A DNA stretch of 64,000 bases from Brachynemurus nebulosus (taxonomy: Eukaryota > Arthropoda > Insecta > Neuroptera > Myrmeleontidae). Below the pieces are notes generated by a model. That model was given only the letters and a program-made list of their open reading frames with translations. It was not told the DNA's origin and made no database searches. Below, piece by piece: positions 22,769 through 36,376 of the stretch. The stretch spans positions 8,148,670 to 8,212,669 of the forward strand of contig JAPWDM010000001.1 in NCBI GenBank assembly GCA_035578155.1. Direction: 5' to 3'. Numbering within the stretch: the stretch's first letter is position 1; each line of letters begins with the position of its first letter. The position numbers and the translations under genes were made by a program.

Positions 22769-24240
22769 TAACAGTGTAAGTCACTTTGCACAGTCTTAAC
22801 ACCGGCTCTGTTTATGGTCCTTGATAAGTAGTATACCTATTATTATTAATAAATCTAGTTACAATTTACTGACATATTGTCATTTACAAACGATATTCTC
22901 ACTTATGTAGGCATACAAAGAAGCGTTAATATAGAGATAGATACAAAGGCATTATAATACCAAGTAGACTTGTCACACATTATATTATAAAGTAGATGGA
23001 TATGTATAGTGGGCTCTAATTGATACGTATGCCAAGAAAGGTGATATGGTACAGATCAAATTATTACTATGTACCAAGGATAATACAGGTAGTTATAATA
23101 ATTAGAATTATTAGTATTACACATATACAATTATTATGTACGTATATGCATGTTTCTAAGTACAAAGTGTCCAAATACAATAGAGAAGCCGATATAATTG
23201 GATATATTAAATTTCATAATGATTCAGTCATTATCTTATACAGTGATATCATACCTGTATACATAATACATATAGGTAGGTGTTTCAAAATCAGTGAATA
23301 ACATTGAAATATTGGTTGGATTAGTGCCGGGGAAATGGGTTCATAGAGGTAATAGTTGTGTTCCAGCATCTATTTTTGGACAAGGTAACAGTTGAGGCGG
23401 TGTGCCTATACTTAAAATACTTGAATTTCGCACCCCAAAACCGTTACTTTAAGCTTTAACAGTGTCCCACGCAGATTAACGCTAATTGGATACTAATAAA
23501 AGTTTCCAAAGGTCAGGATTCTTTCGAAATATTACATTCCGTTGTGTGTTTTGCGAAATCACTTTATTAAATATTTTTTACATAAAATTCCATAACAACA
23601 ATTAACATAATTCAACCAAAAGTTCAAAATTTGGTTAAAATAAATAAAATATAAAATAGCGATTGTGTCTTAACAAACACTTCCGAATTGTTTTGCGTTT
23701 TATTTATTTAAAACGTCTTAACAAAAAAATAAATACATTTCAAATATGATTTGAAGCAACATTCACCTAGTTACGGCATATTTCAAATAAGTCTAAATCG
23801 CATCTCCCTTATTACTCCGCATTTCCATCAACATACAACCCATTCGCTACTTCCCCACCACTTAACTATTTTTCAATTCATATCAAACACAAAAACGTGG
23901 GAATCACAAAACAATATAATATTATAAATTAACTCAAAAGATAATAGTTAAACTATTCATCGCTAGATGGCTTATATTTCTTACAAACAGTAATCGCTAG
24001 TTGTCATAGCCGATACAAAAACCACTAACTCATAATTTAATAAGAAGCCATTAGTTCAAAATTCGACCGCTAGATGTCAGTCCCCTCATCATGATGCCCA
24101 TTATTACAAGTACAAAACAAGTTACGAATTTGTTTGTGTGCATGCTAACATACAAACAAGTAACGGACTTGTTTGCAATGTACAGTGCGCTGGAACGGTT
24201 TAAATTCGTTTCTGACATTCTATATGGAGGAATACATAAC
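22769..24240. other. AT-rich non-coding stretch, no gene seen
   Basis: Three weakly similar CGCTAGATGGC-like motifs occur at about 23961, 23996 and 24069. No gene is supported, and the frames at 23020-23301 and 24051-24341 lack recognisable features. Confidence 0.45.
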
Positions 24241-26547
24241 AACGCATAACAACGCATAACAACCATAACAACCATAAAAATATATTGAGATAGACAGCAT
24301 CGATAGATAGAGATAGATAGCACATTGGACAATTTGTCCATTTAAAAGTTCGCTGATAATTCAGTTAGGAACAAGTTGAAAACATGTCAAAAATGATGCT
24401 GGAACGTTGTACATTTTGTACAAAATGTACAAAATATTTGATTTTGTTTTGTTGGAACGGTTTCGCATGTGCAAACAGTTTACGGACTATCAAACATGCG
24501 ATGCTGGAACACAACTAATAAGTATAGTTTATTAAAAAATAGTTTTATAAGGCCAACGAGAAGGAGTATCTATTATGAATGCCCTGAAGTCATGAAGCAT
24601 GAAAGTCATGAAAATAGTTTCATGGCATTTGTAAATACTTCTTTTCTCTGGCTCTAGGGTGGAAACGCTTAATGTCGGCCACTGGTTGTCTGTTTTAAAA
24701 AAATGAGACCTTAAAAGAAATAAAAACTACTCGACAATCATCTGTTGACAATTAATTATCAGTTTATTTAATATTATTGTAGGTATAATATTGTTATTGA
24801 TATTTACTAAAAAATATTTAAAAATGTTCCTTTGTAATTCTACTTTGATTTAAATTTAAACTAATAAAATATTATAATGTTAAAATAGTTTTTTTTAAAC
24901 GTTTTCTTTATTCTCGTCAGGCATCAGGCACTACATTTTCTATAATTATGGAAAATCCTTATATGCTGATTTCAGACATATTTTTGACGGTCTTCGGGAC
25001 GGAGGTAGACGACTTAGGGAAAATCGGTTTTTATAGATAAAAATTAAAATATTTTAAATGTTTATTTAGAAATTTAATCTTTATTAAATTCGAAAGGCGA
25101 TTATTAAAAGTCACTGACATGAGTATTGAATAGAACATATTAACATGTTTCCTAGAGATACCACAGGCATTAAATTTTATTAAACCCAACTTGCAACCAC
25201 GGAGACTTCTTTATATATATTAGATTGGCCTTTAAATTAATGGTTTAAAGGCCATTAAAGTAGTCACATCAGTCAATTTTTTTGCTTCAATTCCTTAATG
25301 TAATTGTAATACACCTCTCTAGTCGATTCTCGCCTCAATGTTAAAAGTACTTAAAGATATGATAATAATACGCCTATATTCACAATTTAGAATTTTGCGT
25401 ATCATTAATTGTTTAAGTGGTCGCTCTCACGCTATATAAAACTATTATTTAATAAACTGAATTACGAATAAGTTGTTGCTTTGAAACGTCGTCAACAGAT
25501 GTCAGTGCAGACAGAAATAAAGTCTCTTCATCGCATGAATGTACCCATAATTATGCAGTGGTTACATTTTTGGAGGTACATGAAGTCTACTGTACATACA
25601 AACTTGTTTAATAATAATTGAAACGTCCAAAGCACTGGACAAAGTTTGTCAAAATCCGAATAACGTCACTCGTACAACTTTGCGATGTACCTTCGTAGAA
25701 TAAGCCGAGCAGTGACAAGAAGTAGAAGTTGTCCGAGCAGAGGCGAGGAAGCACAAAGTACTCGACACACTCTCGTACTCGATCAACGTCAGGCAATTGT
25801 TCGAGTAGTGTAGTGCGTGCTTAATGAATAAATAATAATAATTACTTACTTGGATGTACTAAAATATGGCTGTACCTACTTATTGGCATTAAATTTTACT
25901 TTTAGTTTTTAAATTTTTGATGATTTTGCCGCTAATACGGGAATCTATAAAGATATTATGAATTCATAAACTTTTATCGACTGTAGTGTACTTAAGGATT
26001 TTCTGAACAATTACTTTTATACGGCGACATAAAGCTAATTACACTTCAACACAGTTAAAACGAACGTAGAACAAGACTATAATAAGAATAGATATAAAAT
26101 ATATAAAATAATAAAATAATACTTTAAAATAATTATACCCATCAACTATCTGTTCAATATCAACTTACCAGTTTTTCATTATTAATTTTAATTAATTTAA
26201 ACTGTTAATTAATGGATTCAACTATTAGTACAATAAATATAATTATATAGTGTTAAATAATTTATTAGTAAATATTAAATGATTTTATGTTGTTAGCTTG
26301 CAAAATAACTACACCTAAGTATTTATTAATAATATGTATTGCTGCTGTTACTAATAATATAATTATTATAAATGACGCGTATAAAGGATGTTCCAATATG
26401 TGTACAAATTGAAATTTAATTATAGGTAACATCAATTTAGAACAAGACATGTATTTAGATATCGTTTGGAGAAGTGATATTTTACGTACCTACTATCTAA
26501 TTATTATCATAAAATTAAATCTTGGTGGTCATAATGTAAGTAGTTCA
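24241..26547. other. AT-rich non-coding stretch with short repeats
   Basis: Short tandem AACGCATAAC/AACCATAAC units lie at 24240-24278. ACATTTTGTACAAAATGT at 24411-24428 is an 18-bp perfect palindrome. The phrase GCTGGAACG/GTTGGAACG recurs three to four times between 24188 and 24500. No coding gene could be supported. Confidence 0.45.
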
Positions 26548-27180
26548 GGGGTCGGCAACCTGTTTAGGACAGTGGGCCTTTAGAGCGCAGCGACCTAAAC
26601 AAAAGGAAACAAAATTTGAGGTTTCGGGTGATTGTGTGATTGTTTATTCTGGCAAATTGATGAATCGTACTCTATCTGAACAGTGTTTTATTTTAACTAT
26701 ACAGGCTGTTCCGAAAGTCAATATATCACTTAGAGAGATGAGACTAGTTGATGCAGAACCAAAATATCAAAATATGATCGAAGTAAAATATTATTACCTT
26801 TCGAAATTTTAATACTTTTATAAATATCGGTAATTTCTGAAGTACGACAGATACAAAATTTGATTTTCTGACTTTCTACAATAACCTAAGTTTTAAATAA
26901 ACTTGTTTTTACAGTAAAAAGAGTCAAATTGAATCAAGAATCAAAAATATTTATTTATGAATCACAGTAAAATAGTTGTATTTTCCCAAATATATTAGTA
27001 CTAATTGCTCTTATTGTGTACTGTAGAAGCCCTACAGAAGGCTATTCAGGATTGGGTAACACAAACTAAAATTTTAAAAAATCAATTTTTTTTAGCTCTG
27101 GTAGGTACTGGAAAATTCTCGAGAAGGAAATTTTACTAAGATCATATTTTGATATTCTGGTCAGGTATGAGATGGTCTGT
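26548..27180. mobile_element. One hAT-like end followed by an inverted-repeat segment
   Basis: CAGGGGTCGGCAACCTG at about 26549 has the form of a hAT terminal repeat, but no partner end was found nearby. Further right, AATATCAAAATATGATC occurs at about 26762 and in reverse at about 27143 inside imperfect arms of about 50 bp, suggesting a decayed TIR element of about 420 bp. Both interpretations are tentative. Confidence 0.4.
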
Positions 27181-29526
27181 CATCCTTCCAAGGGATCTTG
27201 TTGACTTTTGCGACCTGCATATACGTATCAACTAAATATCTACTGGAAAGTTGGTAGTATGAACCTCCCGAGTTGCATCAATAACACATCGCTTTCCTGT
27301 TAACAAATTTGGTTAGTCAATTTTCAAACATCTTATATACGGATATACATATATACTTTTAAAATATTGATTTTATAAGCTGTAAGTATAGTTTTTTGTA
27401 TATAATAAGTATGCTAATTATATTATAAATAAAATTACAGCGATATCACCGCTTAGATTTACTGCGAATCGATTCTTGAAACAACAACTTTTTTGAAAAG
27501 CTCATTCAGTTTTATAAATTTTTAATTTAGTATGTATATGTATAAGTACATTTTTGTTTTGTTTTTGTTTGCATTTGTTTAACAAAAATTTTGTTGAAAT
27601 CACTCCTCGGTCTCTCCGCAACAATAATTTTTGTAATTAGTAAAACAAAGCTTATATGTAAATTAATCTAAGTAACAGTCCGGCAACAATATTAACTAGT
27701 TATATTTTGGATTTGTTTTGAATAATTAACTATGTTATAGGGGATTGTAACTGTACTAATTCGTTAGGGGTATACTTACAAAATATCGGATGAAGTATTT
27801 TCTTGCATTGTTAATTTAGGGTTGACAACAATAGAGTTCGATTCACATTATGCGGAATGTTAATTTCAAATTTTGTAAAGCGGAACGGAAGTGCTAGATT
27901 AAAATATAATAGTTTTTATTTATATTATAAATTGCTATTTGATGAAACTGTTTTACATTTTAATGCACGTCTTTCTATATTTTAATGTTATAGACACACA
28001 AGCTACGAACTTTTAAAATTAGACTGTTGTGCCGCCTACCGGGAAAGTAAGTTAAAACTGGCATTCGGTATCGTATGAAATGCATACCTAGACGTTTCAT
28101 AAAGAGAAAATAATAATTTTGTAATTATTATTTATTGTGGTGTCCGTTTCATCAAAATAGACTTTTTTCTACCCTAAACCAAACTTCACATCTCAAAAAA
28201 GATTTGTATCTATAATTACTTCATTCATTCATATGGTATGTATTTTTTAAAAATAAATAGGACTGGAGTTCGCTGAATATATGGGATACCTGTGTAAGTA
28301 AAATTTAGGATAACCATGCAATAATCAAACGACTTTAAAAGGACGATTATTGCTACAAATTCTAGTATTAATAATTTCACTTATTTTATTATAAATGAGG
28401 TAAATGTATAGCTATATTTTAGAGAAAAGAGTCATTCTAAACAAAAATAACTGAAGAAATTTATCCTCTTAAAAATGGTAGAATTATTTTTTTTACTACC
28501 TTTTATGCCCTTTAAATCCATTTTGATTAAAAATTTTTTCATTAGTATCTATTAATATCAAACGCCAGTCTTGTTAAAGCGCACACAACTTGAGTTGTAC
28601 AGATTGTCTATAAAGAACATGACACTAGTTAATCAATGTTTATTACGTGTTCAGTTTAGAAATTTAGGTGTATAGCTATTTATAAATTAACTAATATAAA
28701 TGCAACTGATAAAGTTCTCGATTTCGGTAGACGGGTAGAGTAAATAACAGCTTGGTATAGCCACTCTACCACTTTCTTTCTCCTATTATCAGCTTATTCT
28801 ATTCCGGCTTGCCCAATGTAAACCGATATCAAAATTGTAGAGTAATATTAAGTATAACTAACGTAAAATTAAAATAATCTCTACAAAAAAGCTCTTGGGC
28901 GCAGATAAAATTGTAGCGTAATGTACTTTATCATTTTCTCTAAGTATCAATGTAAACTCGGCTTTATTCATCGAAATAAATTATTAATCAATCAATCGCC
29001 TTTATAGTAAACAGCAGAATTAATAAGCTATCGGTTCGATTGGGTTTATGGTGCACTTAAGTCTGTTGGACAAATAATATGTTAAACTAGCAAATTGTTT
29101 GATAATACAAGTTTATAATCTGTTTATATAACAAGTATATACATATTACTTTCTCCGAGATTGTATTTTCTAAAAATAAATTAACTACATATAATAAACT
29201 GTATCAAAACCAGGACTAAATTTTTTTCGTTTTTGCTTTATAAATTCTAAACTATTTTTATTTATTTCACTATAATTTACAGTAGGTATATAAGACAAAT
29301 GAAAGCTTACCAAAGGTGTAAAAGTAAAGGCGTATAATAATATTTTCTTACCTGTAAAAAAGAAAAAAATAATATTAGAAATTGATGGTTAATAGTAATT
29401 ATTAATTAAAACTAAAAAGGAACTCATTTTCTCGAATAGTTTATTTAGAAAGAAATTTCTTGTATTCAAGAAATTTATTAAACAATCTGACAAAATTGAT
29501 AAGTTGTGAAAATCTTTGCGAAACGC
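27181..29526. other. AT-rich non-coding stretch, no gene seen
   Basis: No tRNA, delimited element or protein-like frame was recognised. Confidence 0.5.
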
Positions 29527-29690
29527 ACACGGAGAGAAAATTCCTATAAAAATTACTGTGCTTATACTACAGTCGACGTGTAACAGGCGAACATATCCAA
29601 TTTTACCGTACAAAAATTGGATATGTTCTCCTGTTACACGTCGATTTTAGTATGAGCACAGTAATTTTTATAGGAATTTTCTCTCCGTGT
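29527..29690. repeat. 164-bp near-perfect hairpin
   Basis: ACACGGAGAGAAAATTCCTA at the left and its complement at the right border a structure that pairs almost end to end, with arms of about 77 bp and a loop of about 8 bases (ACCGTACA). Only a handful of mismatches are seen. It may be a foldback MITE; transcribed, it would give a long hairpin RNA. No target duplication was recognised. Confidence 0.85.
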
Positions 29691-29734
29691 ACTACTTTTG
29701 TTAGAAAGAAAATTTAATTCTAGAATTCTAAAAG

Positions 29735-29908
29735 CAGGCCCGACAAGAGGGTGGGATAGCCGGGGTTGTAGCCCCGGGGCCCGGGTAGAAAAATAGGGCC
29801 TGGGAAAAAGTAAGAACCCTTCTTTTGGCCCGTCGCTTATTTTTTGGGGGGATATTTTTAAGACATGTGCTCTATTCCCGTGGCCCGCCATTTCTCTCTA
29901 CGGCCCTG
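29735..29908. mobile_element. 174-bp hAT-type element, GC-rich
   Basis: Ends start CAGGCCCGACA and, on the reverse strand, CAGGGCCGTAG. A perfect 8-bp duplication TCTAAAAG flanks it (29727-29734 and 29909-29916). The interior is GC-rich (GTAGCCCCGGGGCCCGGG), in sharp contrast with the neighbourhood. The minus-strand frame at 29634-29891 is chance. Confidence 0.85.
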
Positions 29909-29916
29909 TCTAAAAG

Positions 29917-30530
29917 CATACTATATTATACTCGAATTTATGATTGAAAATGACTCATTCAATAAGAATGCACGTAAGTTTATGTATCAGACACGCTCGT
30001 AATATAACTGTCCCTCACAAGATCTACTATTTAATATATTAAAAAAGGATAGTAGAAAATATAATAACTTTTATATGTGACAAAATTTCATTTTTACATT
30101 CTTAAGGTGTGAATCATTTTCATTTAATATAAAAATTGCCTATACTGTAGCCACGATATAAACACATACAAACGGATAGTTTAAAAACTTTCTACAAAAG
30201 ACCCTTTTATTAAAAAGATTCCTGTATATATTATATGGAGATAAATTGGGATCATTATTGAATACTTGAATAGTTTCGAAAATAAATTTCCATGGCGTAA
30301 GTTTATTTAGTCGTGTACACAGAAATTTAATAAAATTATATTGTAAAACAACAATCAGTTGTGAATATATGCGCGCGCATACTTAAACAATGTTGTTGTT
30401 ATAATTGAATTATTTCAACAAAATACTGGCGGGAGCTACACTACATTTTTGTTTACCAAATATCCCTACATATATCCAAAACCATACAATACATATGACG
30501 TGTATGTGTACATATTTACAATAATAAACA
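29917..30530. repeat. AT-rich stretch containing dispersed repeat family C, copy 1
   Basis: About 29985-30080 (CACAAGATCTACTA then AAAAAAGGATAGTAGAAAAT and ATAATA) matches 35680-35770 in the same orientation at moderate identity. The rest of the interval shows nothing recognisable. Confidence 0.45.
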
Positions 30531-31022
30531 TTTCAGAACAGAACCAAAACAGCGGGCACAGATTTCATTTGTCCGGTTTCTACATGAATTGATTTGTTGA
30601 GAATTATTATACGAGAACCATTATTATTGTCGTATAAGTTTGAGAGTGGGTGGGTTAGGTATGGGAACGGTTTAGTTTTTGATATTGGGTGGTGGATGCA
30701 ACCACAGTACCCACCCAGTACCCCCGGTTGGGTTGTTCGAGCCAGATTGGCAGCTGCATCTATCTCTCTATACACTTCGAATGTTGTTTGTACTTACTTG
30801 AATCTGATACCGTGCACTGGAAGTAGAAAAGGAATAAGACGAGGGTATAGCAGGGTCGTGGTAACCTATACCAACTAACCATTTCTACACTATACTACTA
30901 GGAGGATTTGATATGGTGATTGTGTAGACTTGAGACAAACACGGCAGTCATTCGTAAAGTGGAGATAAGCTTCGAAGTAAGGACCAAATATACTCGTATA
31001 TGTATAGGTACAGTATTGGATA
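30531..31022. other. GC-richer island of unknown role
   Basis: Between about 30590 and 30880 base composition shifts to G+T/C rich, with GGTGGGTTAGG, CCACCCAGTACCCCC and GCTGCATC. Both strands are open (30594-30878 plus, 30533-30775 minus), but neither translation shows a recognisable domain. It could be an exon, a regulatory island or an old element piece. Confidence 0.3.
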
Positions 31023-31895
31023 TTAAGGGAGGAGTTCAAATAAAAAAACTTTTTTATATATGATTATTTTGCTTGTTGAAATTTTTGTTCAAATTAGGGA
31101 TGGTTTTAAATAGAAAATTTTGTTTTTGAAACATTCATTACTCTTCCCTGTGGGAGGAGGGGGCCCTTTTTCACAAATTTTTAAGCTATTACAAGGAACG
31201 CCATATCTCAAAAAGTAATGAATATTTTTCAAATATTTTTTAATTATTTTATTCCTAAAGGATCTGTCCATAAAACTGAGTATGGGTTTCAGGTAATTTT
31301 AAAAATTAACTATAAAACTGTAATCCCAAAGTTCTAGAAATTATAAAACCCAATTTTTAGTTATTAGAAAAAAAATGTTTAAAAATAGTTACAATTGTTC
31401 AAATGGAAAAAGCATACTCCACTTTATGCGCAATATGTTTATGAACAAAATTAAAAAAAAAATTAAGTCTCTATCTTTGCTAAAACTTGAGATATGATTT
31501 TCCTTGTCGGGAAAAACACAAGTTTCGGGAAACGGTAAAAAACAAAAATAGTAACAAAAGAAGCGGTTTACTCACTGTTTATTAAAACGTCTACAAAGGC
31601 ATACAAATAAAAGAACATTATCTCAGTGCATACTATAACTCGTGTACACACCAAAATTAAATTATACTGATCAAATCGCGAGGGGGAGCGAACGTTATCT
31701 GCAAAGGAGCAGCAACTTGGCTGTGCAGCGGCTCACAAATAAATATTTTTCTACTTAAAAAAAATTTTTTTTTGGCCATGTTTTATATGATATATCACCG
31801 TGTTTGTAAAGAACCACAGAAAAAAATAAAAACAAAAAACGAAATTCGAAAAAAATTAGTTTATTAGTCGTTTCTGGTGTGAACTCCCCCCTTAA
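31023..31895. mobile_element. TTAA-flanked non-autonomous element 3 (873 bp)
   Basis: The left end is TTAAGGGAGGAGTTCA and the right end on the reverse strand is TTAAGGGGGGAGTTCA. TTAA stands at both borders. The TIR differs from the other two TTAA elements beyond the shared G-rich start. No transposase frame is present. A GC-rich patch lies at about 31677-31740. Confidence 0.75.
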
Positions 31896-32394
31896 TCTAA
31901 ATATAGTCAAGTTAAGTATTTAGGAATAGCAGAAAATAATTTTTTGAGGTTGAGAAGCCAATTAAAATATTCCCAAAGGTAGGGATCGAAAATGTTGGTT
32001 TGCTTTGACACTATCAGAAAAGGTAAAATAAAGAAATGCTTTCATTGCCTGGGATTAATCCGCTGCAGGGCAAAAAAAAGTTAGCCTTAAAGGAAGGTAA
32101 TTAAATACTTGCTCTTGTGATAAAGACGAATAAAGATACGAACAAAGAAAGTAAGTATTTGGCCTAGGCAAATAAGTTTTATGATTATAATATACATTCT
32201 AAATAATGTCATTCTCAATAATGACGCTATCAAAGAAATTAAAAGAGCGATTTCGAAAATCTACAATTCGCTTCCATTTTCATCATTCTGGCATTTTATT
32301 TACGATTTTTACGGAAGTGAAAAATTCTAATAAACTTGATTACATCACTAAAATAAAAAAAAATTACCTTTTCTCAAAGCAAGCCTACTAAAGT
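31896..32394. other. AT-rich non-coding stretch, no gene seen
   Basis: No supported feature. Confidence 0.45.
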
Positions 32395-32490
32395 GGCTTG
32401 AATTGAAGTGATTGGTTGAATTTGGATAACTGGGGTGTAAGCTTTTCATTTTTGCTACCGAATGCGACTGATCCGACGGAAGTCTTTTTT
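32395..32490 (-). repeat. Dispersed repeat family B, fragment on the minus strand
   Basis: The reverse strand reads GTAGCAAAAATGAAAAGCTT then ACACCCCAGTTATCCAAATTCAACC, matching the second half of family B at 18290-18350. It is interrupted on its left flank and followed closely by the hAT element at 32503. Confidence 0.5.
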
Positions 32491-32502
32491 CGTGATCATA
32501 CG

Positions 32503-32717
32503 CAGGGCCGGATCTAGGGGAGCAGCGGGGCATGTGCCGCCCTGCAGGTTTTAGGAAGCGCCAAAAGCGCAAGTTCAAAGGCGCCAAAATGTTAAATTTG
32601 AGGTTTTGTCACTTGTTTTTTTGTAGGGGAAAAGTTACAATATTGGTGCACTAAAATTTTGAATTTCTCATTTTTGTTTGCCCCTTCCTCCTCATAGTAA
32701 TTACAGGTCCGGCTCTG
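32503..32717. mobile_element. 215-bp hAT-type element
   Basis: Ends start CAGGGCCGGATCTAG and, on the reverse strand, CAGAGCCGGACCTG. Flanking octamers are ATCATACG and GTCATATG (6 of 8 identical), consistent with an aged 8-bp duplication. The GC-rich interior has no coding capacity. Confidence 0.75.
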
Positions 32718-33477
32718 GTCATATGTGTCTAATTTTGGTAATTCAATCTCTTTTCATGACCCCCAAGACCACCACCCTATATCTACTCTTGACTGAATAT
32801 CATAGAGAACATGTATTTAAGTTTCTTAAGATCGAGTAGATAGATTCACCAATTTATGACCAACGGTGTACATAGAAAAGTGAAATTCATTATGCAGTGG
32901 AGTCACGTTAGCTGGTATGGTGCTTCCAGCTATATGATCATTAACTTCAAATAGCAAATACAATACAAAACTAAATTGTTGCTTTATCATTTTAATTCAA
33001 TCCAACATCATTACGTTTGATAACACATATACACAAGACAACTAACTTGGATTTATGTTCGGTATCAATTTTTTTTATTGATTCGTAACTAATCGAATGA
33101 TACGATCGTTTTCCATTTACTACTGGAAAGAAAAATTTGTTTAAAAAGAAAACGAGGAAACAAATTAATTAATTTGATTTCCGATAATTTTTTAAAATTT
33201 TACTCGAGCGTAACAATTTTATAATAAAATGAAGGTTTATTCTCAATTCGTCGGTTAACAATTTTTGAGTATTTTTATTTTGTTTTAATTTGATTTACTT
33301 TATAGATATATATAAATATAATTGTGATATTACGGTCGTTTAATGTAATTCAAAAATTTTCATTTCAAAGTAATTTCCAGTATATTTATGGGAAATTCTT
33401 ATCAAGTTTCTTTTTTATCTTTGAATTTTGACAAAAAGAAACGATTTTACTGATATTCATTCTAAAAACAAACTATA
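32718..33477. other. AT-rich non-coding stretch, no gene seen
   Basis: No supported feature. Confidence 0.5.
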
Positions 33478-33862
33478 AGGCCAGGCGCACATTGTGGTCG
33501 AGCGCACATTGAGACGCAGTTAACGCAGGCAGGGCAATGCAGTTTCTGTGATTCTTGTTGTAGAACGAGATAGCACGAATTTAAAAGCAGAGCAGAGCAG
33601 AGAAGCACTACTTTTCTTCAATTCTTCAATTGTTTTCATTTCGACGAAATAAAACCAACTAAAACTCGAGAACGTGTTACAATGTCGCGCTGTATCGCGC
33701 AGTTTCTGAGTCACATTCACGAATGCCACATCGGTCTCGTGCGACGCAGTGCTGCTCTGCTCTGCTCTGAGTTTCAATTTGCGCTGTCCCGTTTTACAAC
33801 ACGAGTCACAGAAACTGTGCTGTCCTGCCTGCGTTAACTGCGTCTCAATGTGCGCCCGGCCT
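33478..33862. mobile_element. 385-bp palindromic element with long TIRs
   Basis: Ends read AGGCCAGGCGCACATTG and, on the reverse strand, AGGCCGGGCGCACATTG. The arms then share GAGACGCAGTTAACGCAGGC and CAGTTTCTGTGA. On the left, GCGCACATTG is duplicated in tandem. The inner parts pair again through AGCAGAGCAGAGC/GCTCTGCTCTGCT. The minus-strand frame at 33520-33777 is chance within the palindrome. No clear target duplication was seen and the superfamily is uncertain. Confidence 0.75.
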
Positions 33863-35435
33863 AAGAAAGTCGTATATTACGTAGCGAGTGTTAAGTATGT
33901 ACATTAGCGAAAAAGTTACACGAGGTCCGAGCAAACGGCGAGTAATAGCGCGAGTGTGTAATTTACCTTACTATCGAGTTACATACTAGACTTTATTTAT
34001 GACTAAAGTGAAATTTTTAGAAACGCACAACAGAAATGAATATTGTTCTATAATACAAGGAGATGATACTAATAATAATTAATAATTACAAAAACCGAGA
34101 CAAATAACTGTCCTGAAAAGATCTGTAAAGATACAAATGTAAGAGAGTTGAAACTTCACATTTGACAAATCCGAGAAACCGGGACATAAGTAAACCACAA
34201 CTATAATTTAACTAAAATTCGAAAATTTGAAAATACTGAATATTTATTACATTAAAGTAATTATATTAGTTATAACAGCTTTTGAAGTTTTGGCTACATA
34301 CAAATTCGGACAAATTATGGAAAACAGTATCAAATGTTTAATTTACTTCTAATCATCAATCAAAACTGATCGGTACTCACATTTACGATTTCCAGACTAT
34401 AAACATACATTTAAATTTGAAAACGTCAGCAATATTACTGACTCTCCAAATCAAACACTCTTAATATTAAGTTCAAACATATGTAATACATTCATTTGGT
34501 TTGTACAAACTGTACGGGTACGTTAACCCACCGAGTATTTGAACGATATTGAAATATTGAATTTTAGACAATATTAATCAAGAAATTTATTCAAGGGACT
34601 TGTGTTTGTCCTAAAATTTATTATAAATTGTGGTATTTCATGTAATTGAGGTTATAATACACCTTACAACCGAGTTATGAACTATACTTTGTCTACGACT
34701 AATATGAAATTCACTATATTATAAATTTGGTAAGTTGGTTATATTTACTATTTATCTACTATATTTATTAAATTTGATTAGATAAAAGTTTTTTACAGAT
34801 GTTAATACAGTATACAGTATCAAAGTGTAATACGTTGTGGTTCTTTACACACAGTCGTGTGTAAAGCACAATATTCCACACAACTCTATGTAAAACATAA
34901 CTTATACCTGGATGGTATTTTATGTCGTTTCATAGAATTCAAATATTATATTCAAAAGCAATTTCATAGAAGTCGTAAATAAAGCTTTTTATAGAAATCT
35001 TGAATAACTTGTTCTCCGTGTTCACCAATTTGATTATTAAAGAAATTTAATATTCAATGTTCTATTATTTATATAACAAATAGCCTTATTGGACTCTCAT
35101 ATAATAACAATGTATAGCAAAAACAATTTTTTTTTCTGGCTGACTTAAATGATAGATAGATTGTGTATTTCTTTTCAATTCTATATGTATCTTTTTTGGA
35201 GTATAAAATTATCAAAATATCACTAAAATTAAAATCAAATAAAAAGTAAATAAAACTGTCCAAAGTCAAATGAATATATTTGATAAAATAGATGACAGAC
35301 ATCTATTATGTAGACAAATGGATGATAATTCAACAAGCATATAACATACATACACTGCAAACATACATACATAGATACTAAAGTGCATTACATAACTCTA
35401 TGTTGGGTACAGTTATGTAAACTCTTACGATAGAT
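33863..35435. other. AT-rich non-coding stretch, no gene seen
   Basis: No supported feature. ACTGCAAACATACATACATAG-type simple repeats lie near 35350. Confidence 0.5.
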
Positions 35436-36086
35436 CAGAGATTCTCAAACATTTTCCCTCGAGTACCATTTCGGAAAAGTTTACAATTAGATAAAGTACC
35501 TTTTTTTTTTTAAAATAAAACTTGTGAGTCTGGTCGTAATTCTTGTTTAAATCTGCCATAATATTTGATAAATTTGAGCACATGTTCCAAATAATTTCAC
35601 GTTTTCTTATTTGATTTTTATTGAAGACATACTATAGTAATATTTTTACTATATACATAGCAGACAACATAGCAGACATGTTTGTAATATAGCTATCTCT
35701 TACAAGATCTACTACCAAATGTATTGAAAAAGGATGATAAAAAATATAATACCTTTGATAAATAATTCCAAAGCCACGAACCATTTGCATTTGATAAAAA
35801 TGCGACTACAACAGCTTTACGTGACTACGTAAATTCAATTAAAAAACTGGTTTTTTGTATATTTTCATTAGTAAATATTTTATGTAGTTTCATTAGTAAA
35901 TTTGAATTTCAACTTGCATTTAAAATTAAAAATAGATAACTCATATAAAATGCTGTTAAACAATAGACTACAACATCATAATTGTGCAACGGATTTTATT
36001 GTTATTATTTAAATCTCGACACTTACCCTGTACACTACGCAATCATATCTCAAGGGGTACTCGTATCCCATTTTGAGAAACCCTTT
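35436..36086. mobile_element. Probable hAT-type element, about 650 bp
   Basis: The left end CAGAGATTCTCAAACATTTT and the right end (reverse strand AAGGGTTTCTCAAAATGGG) match the form of many hAT elements. Flanking octamers agree at only 5 of 8 positions. The interior includes a copy of dispersed family C (about 35680-35770). No transposase frame is present. Confidence 0.55.
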
Positions 36087-36376
36087 TATAGTTAAAGTTA
36101 TGGTACATAGTGCAGCGCATTATATGTGAAGTACTATTACATAGTACACACGTATAAATATGAGCATACGTATGTGCAAAATAGGATTATCTAACAGAAT
36201 TATACAAATTACTTGTTTGTATGAATGTTAATAAAACTATACATATTGTTAAATGATTGATAATAATTATTATGAACTCGAATTATTATTAATTGTACAT
36301 AATTATTTATTACGCTTCTTTAAGTCATTATTATTTACACTTACAGGATGTTTCAAATTATTTTTGATTGAAATAC
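36087..36376. other. AT-rich spacer, no gene seen
   Basis: No supported feature. Confidence 0.45.
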
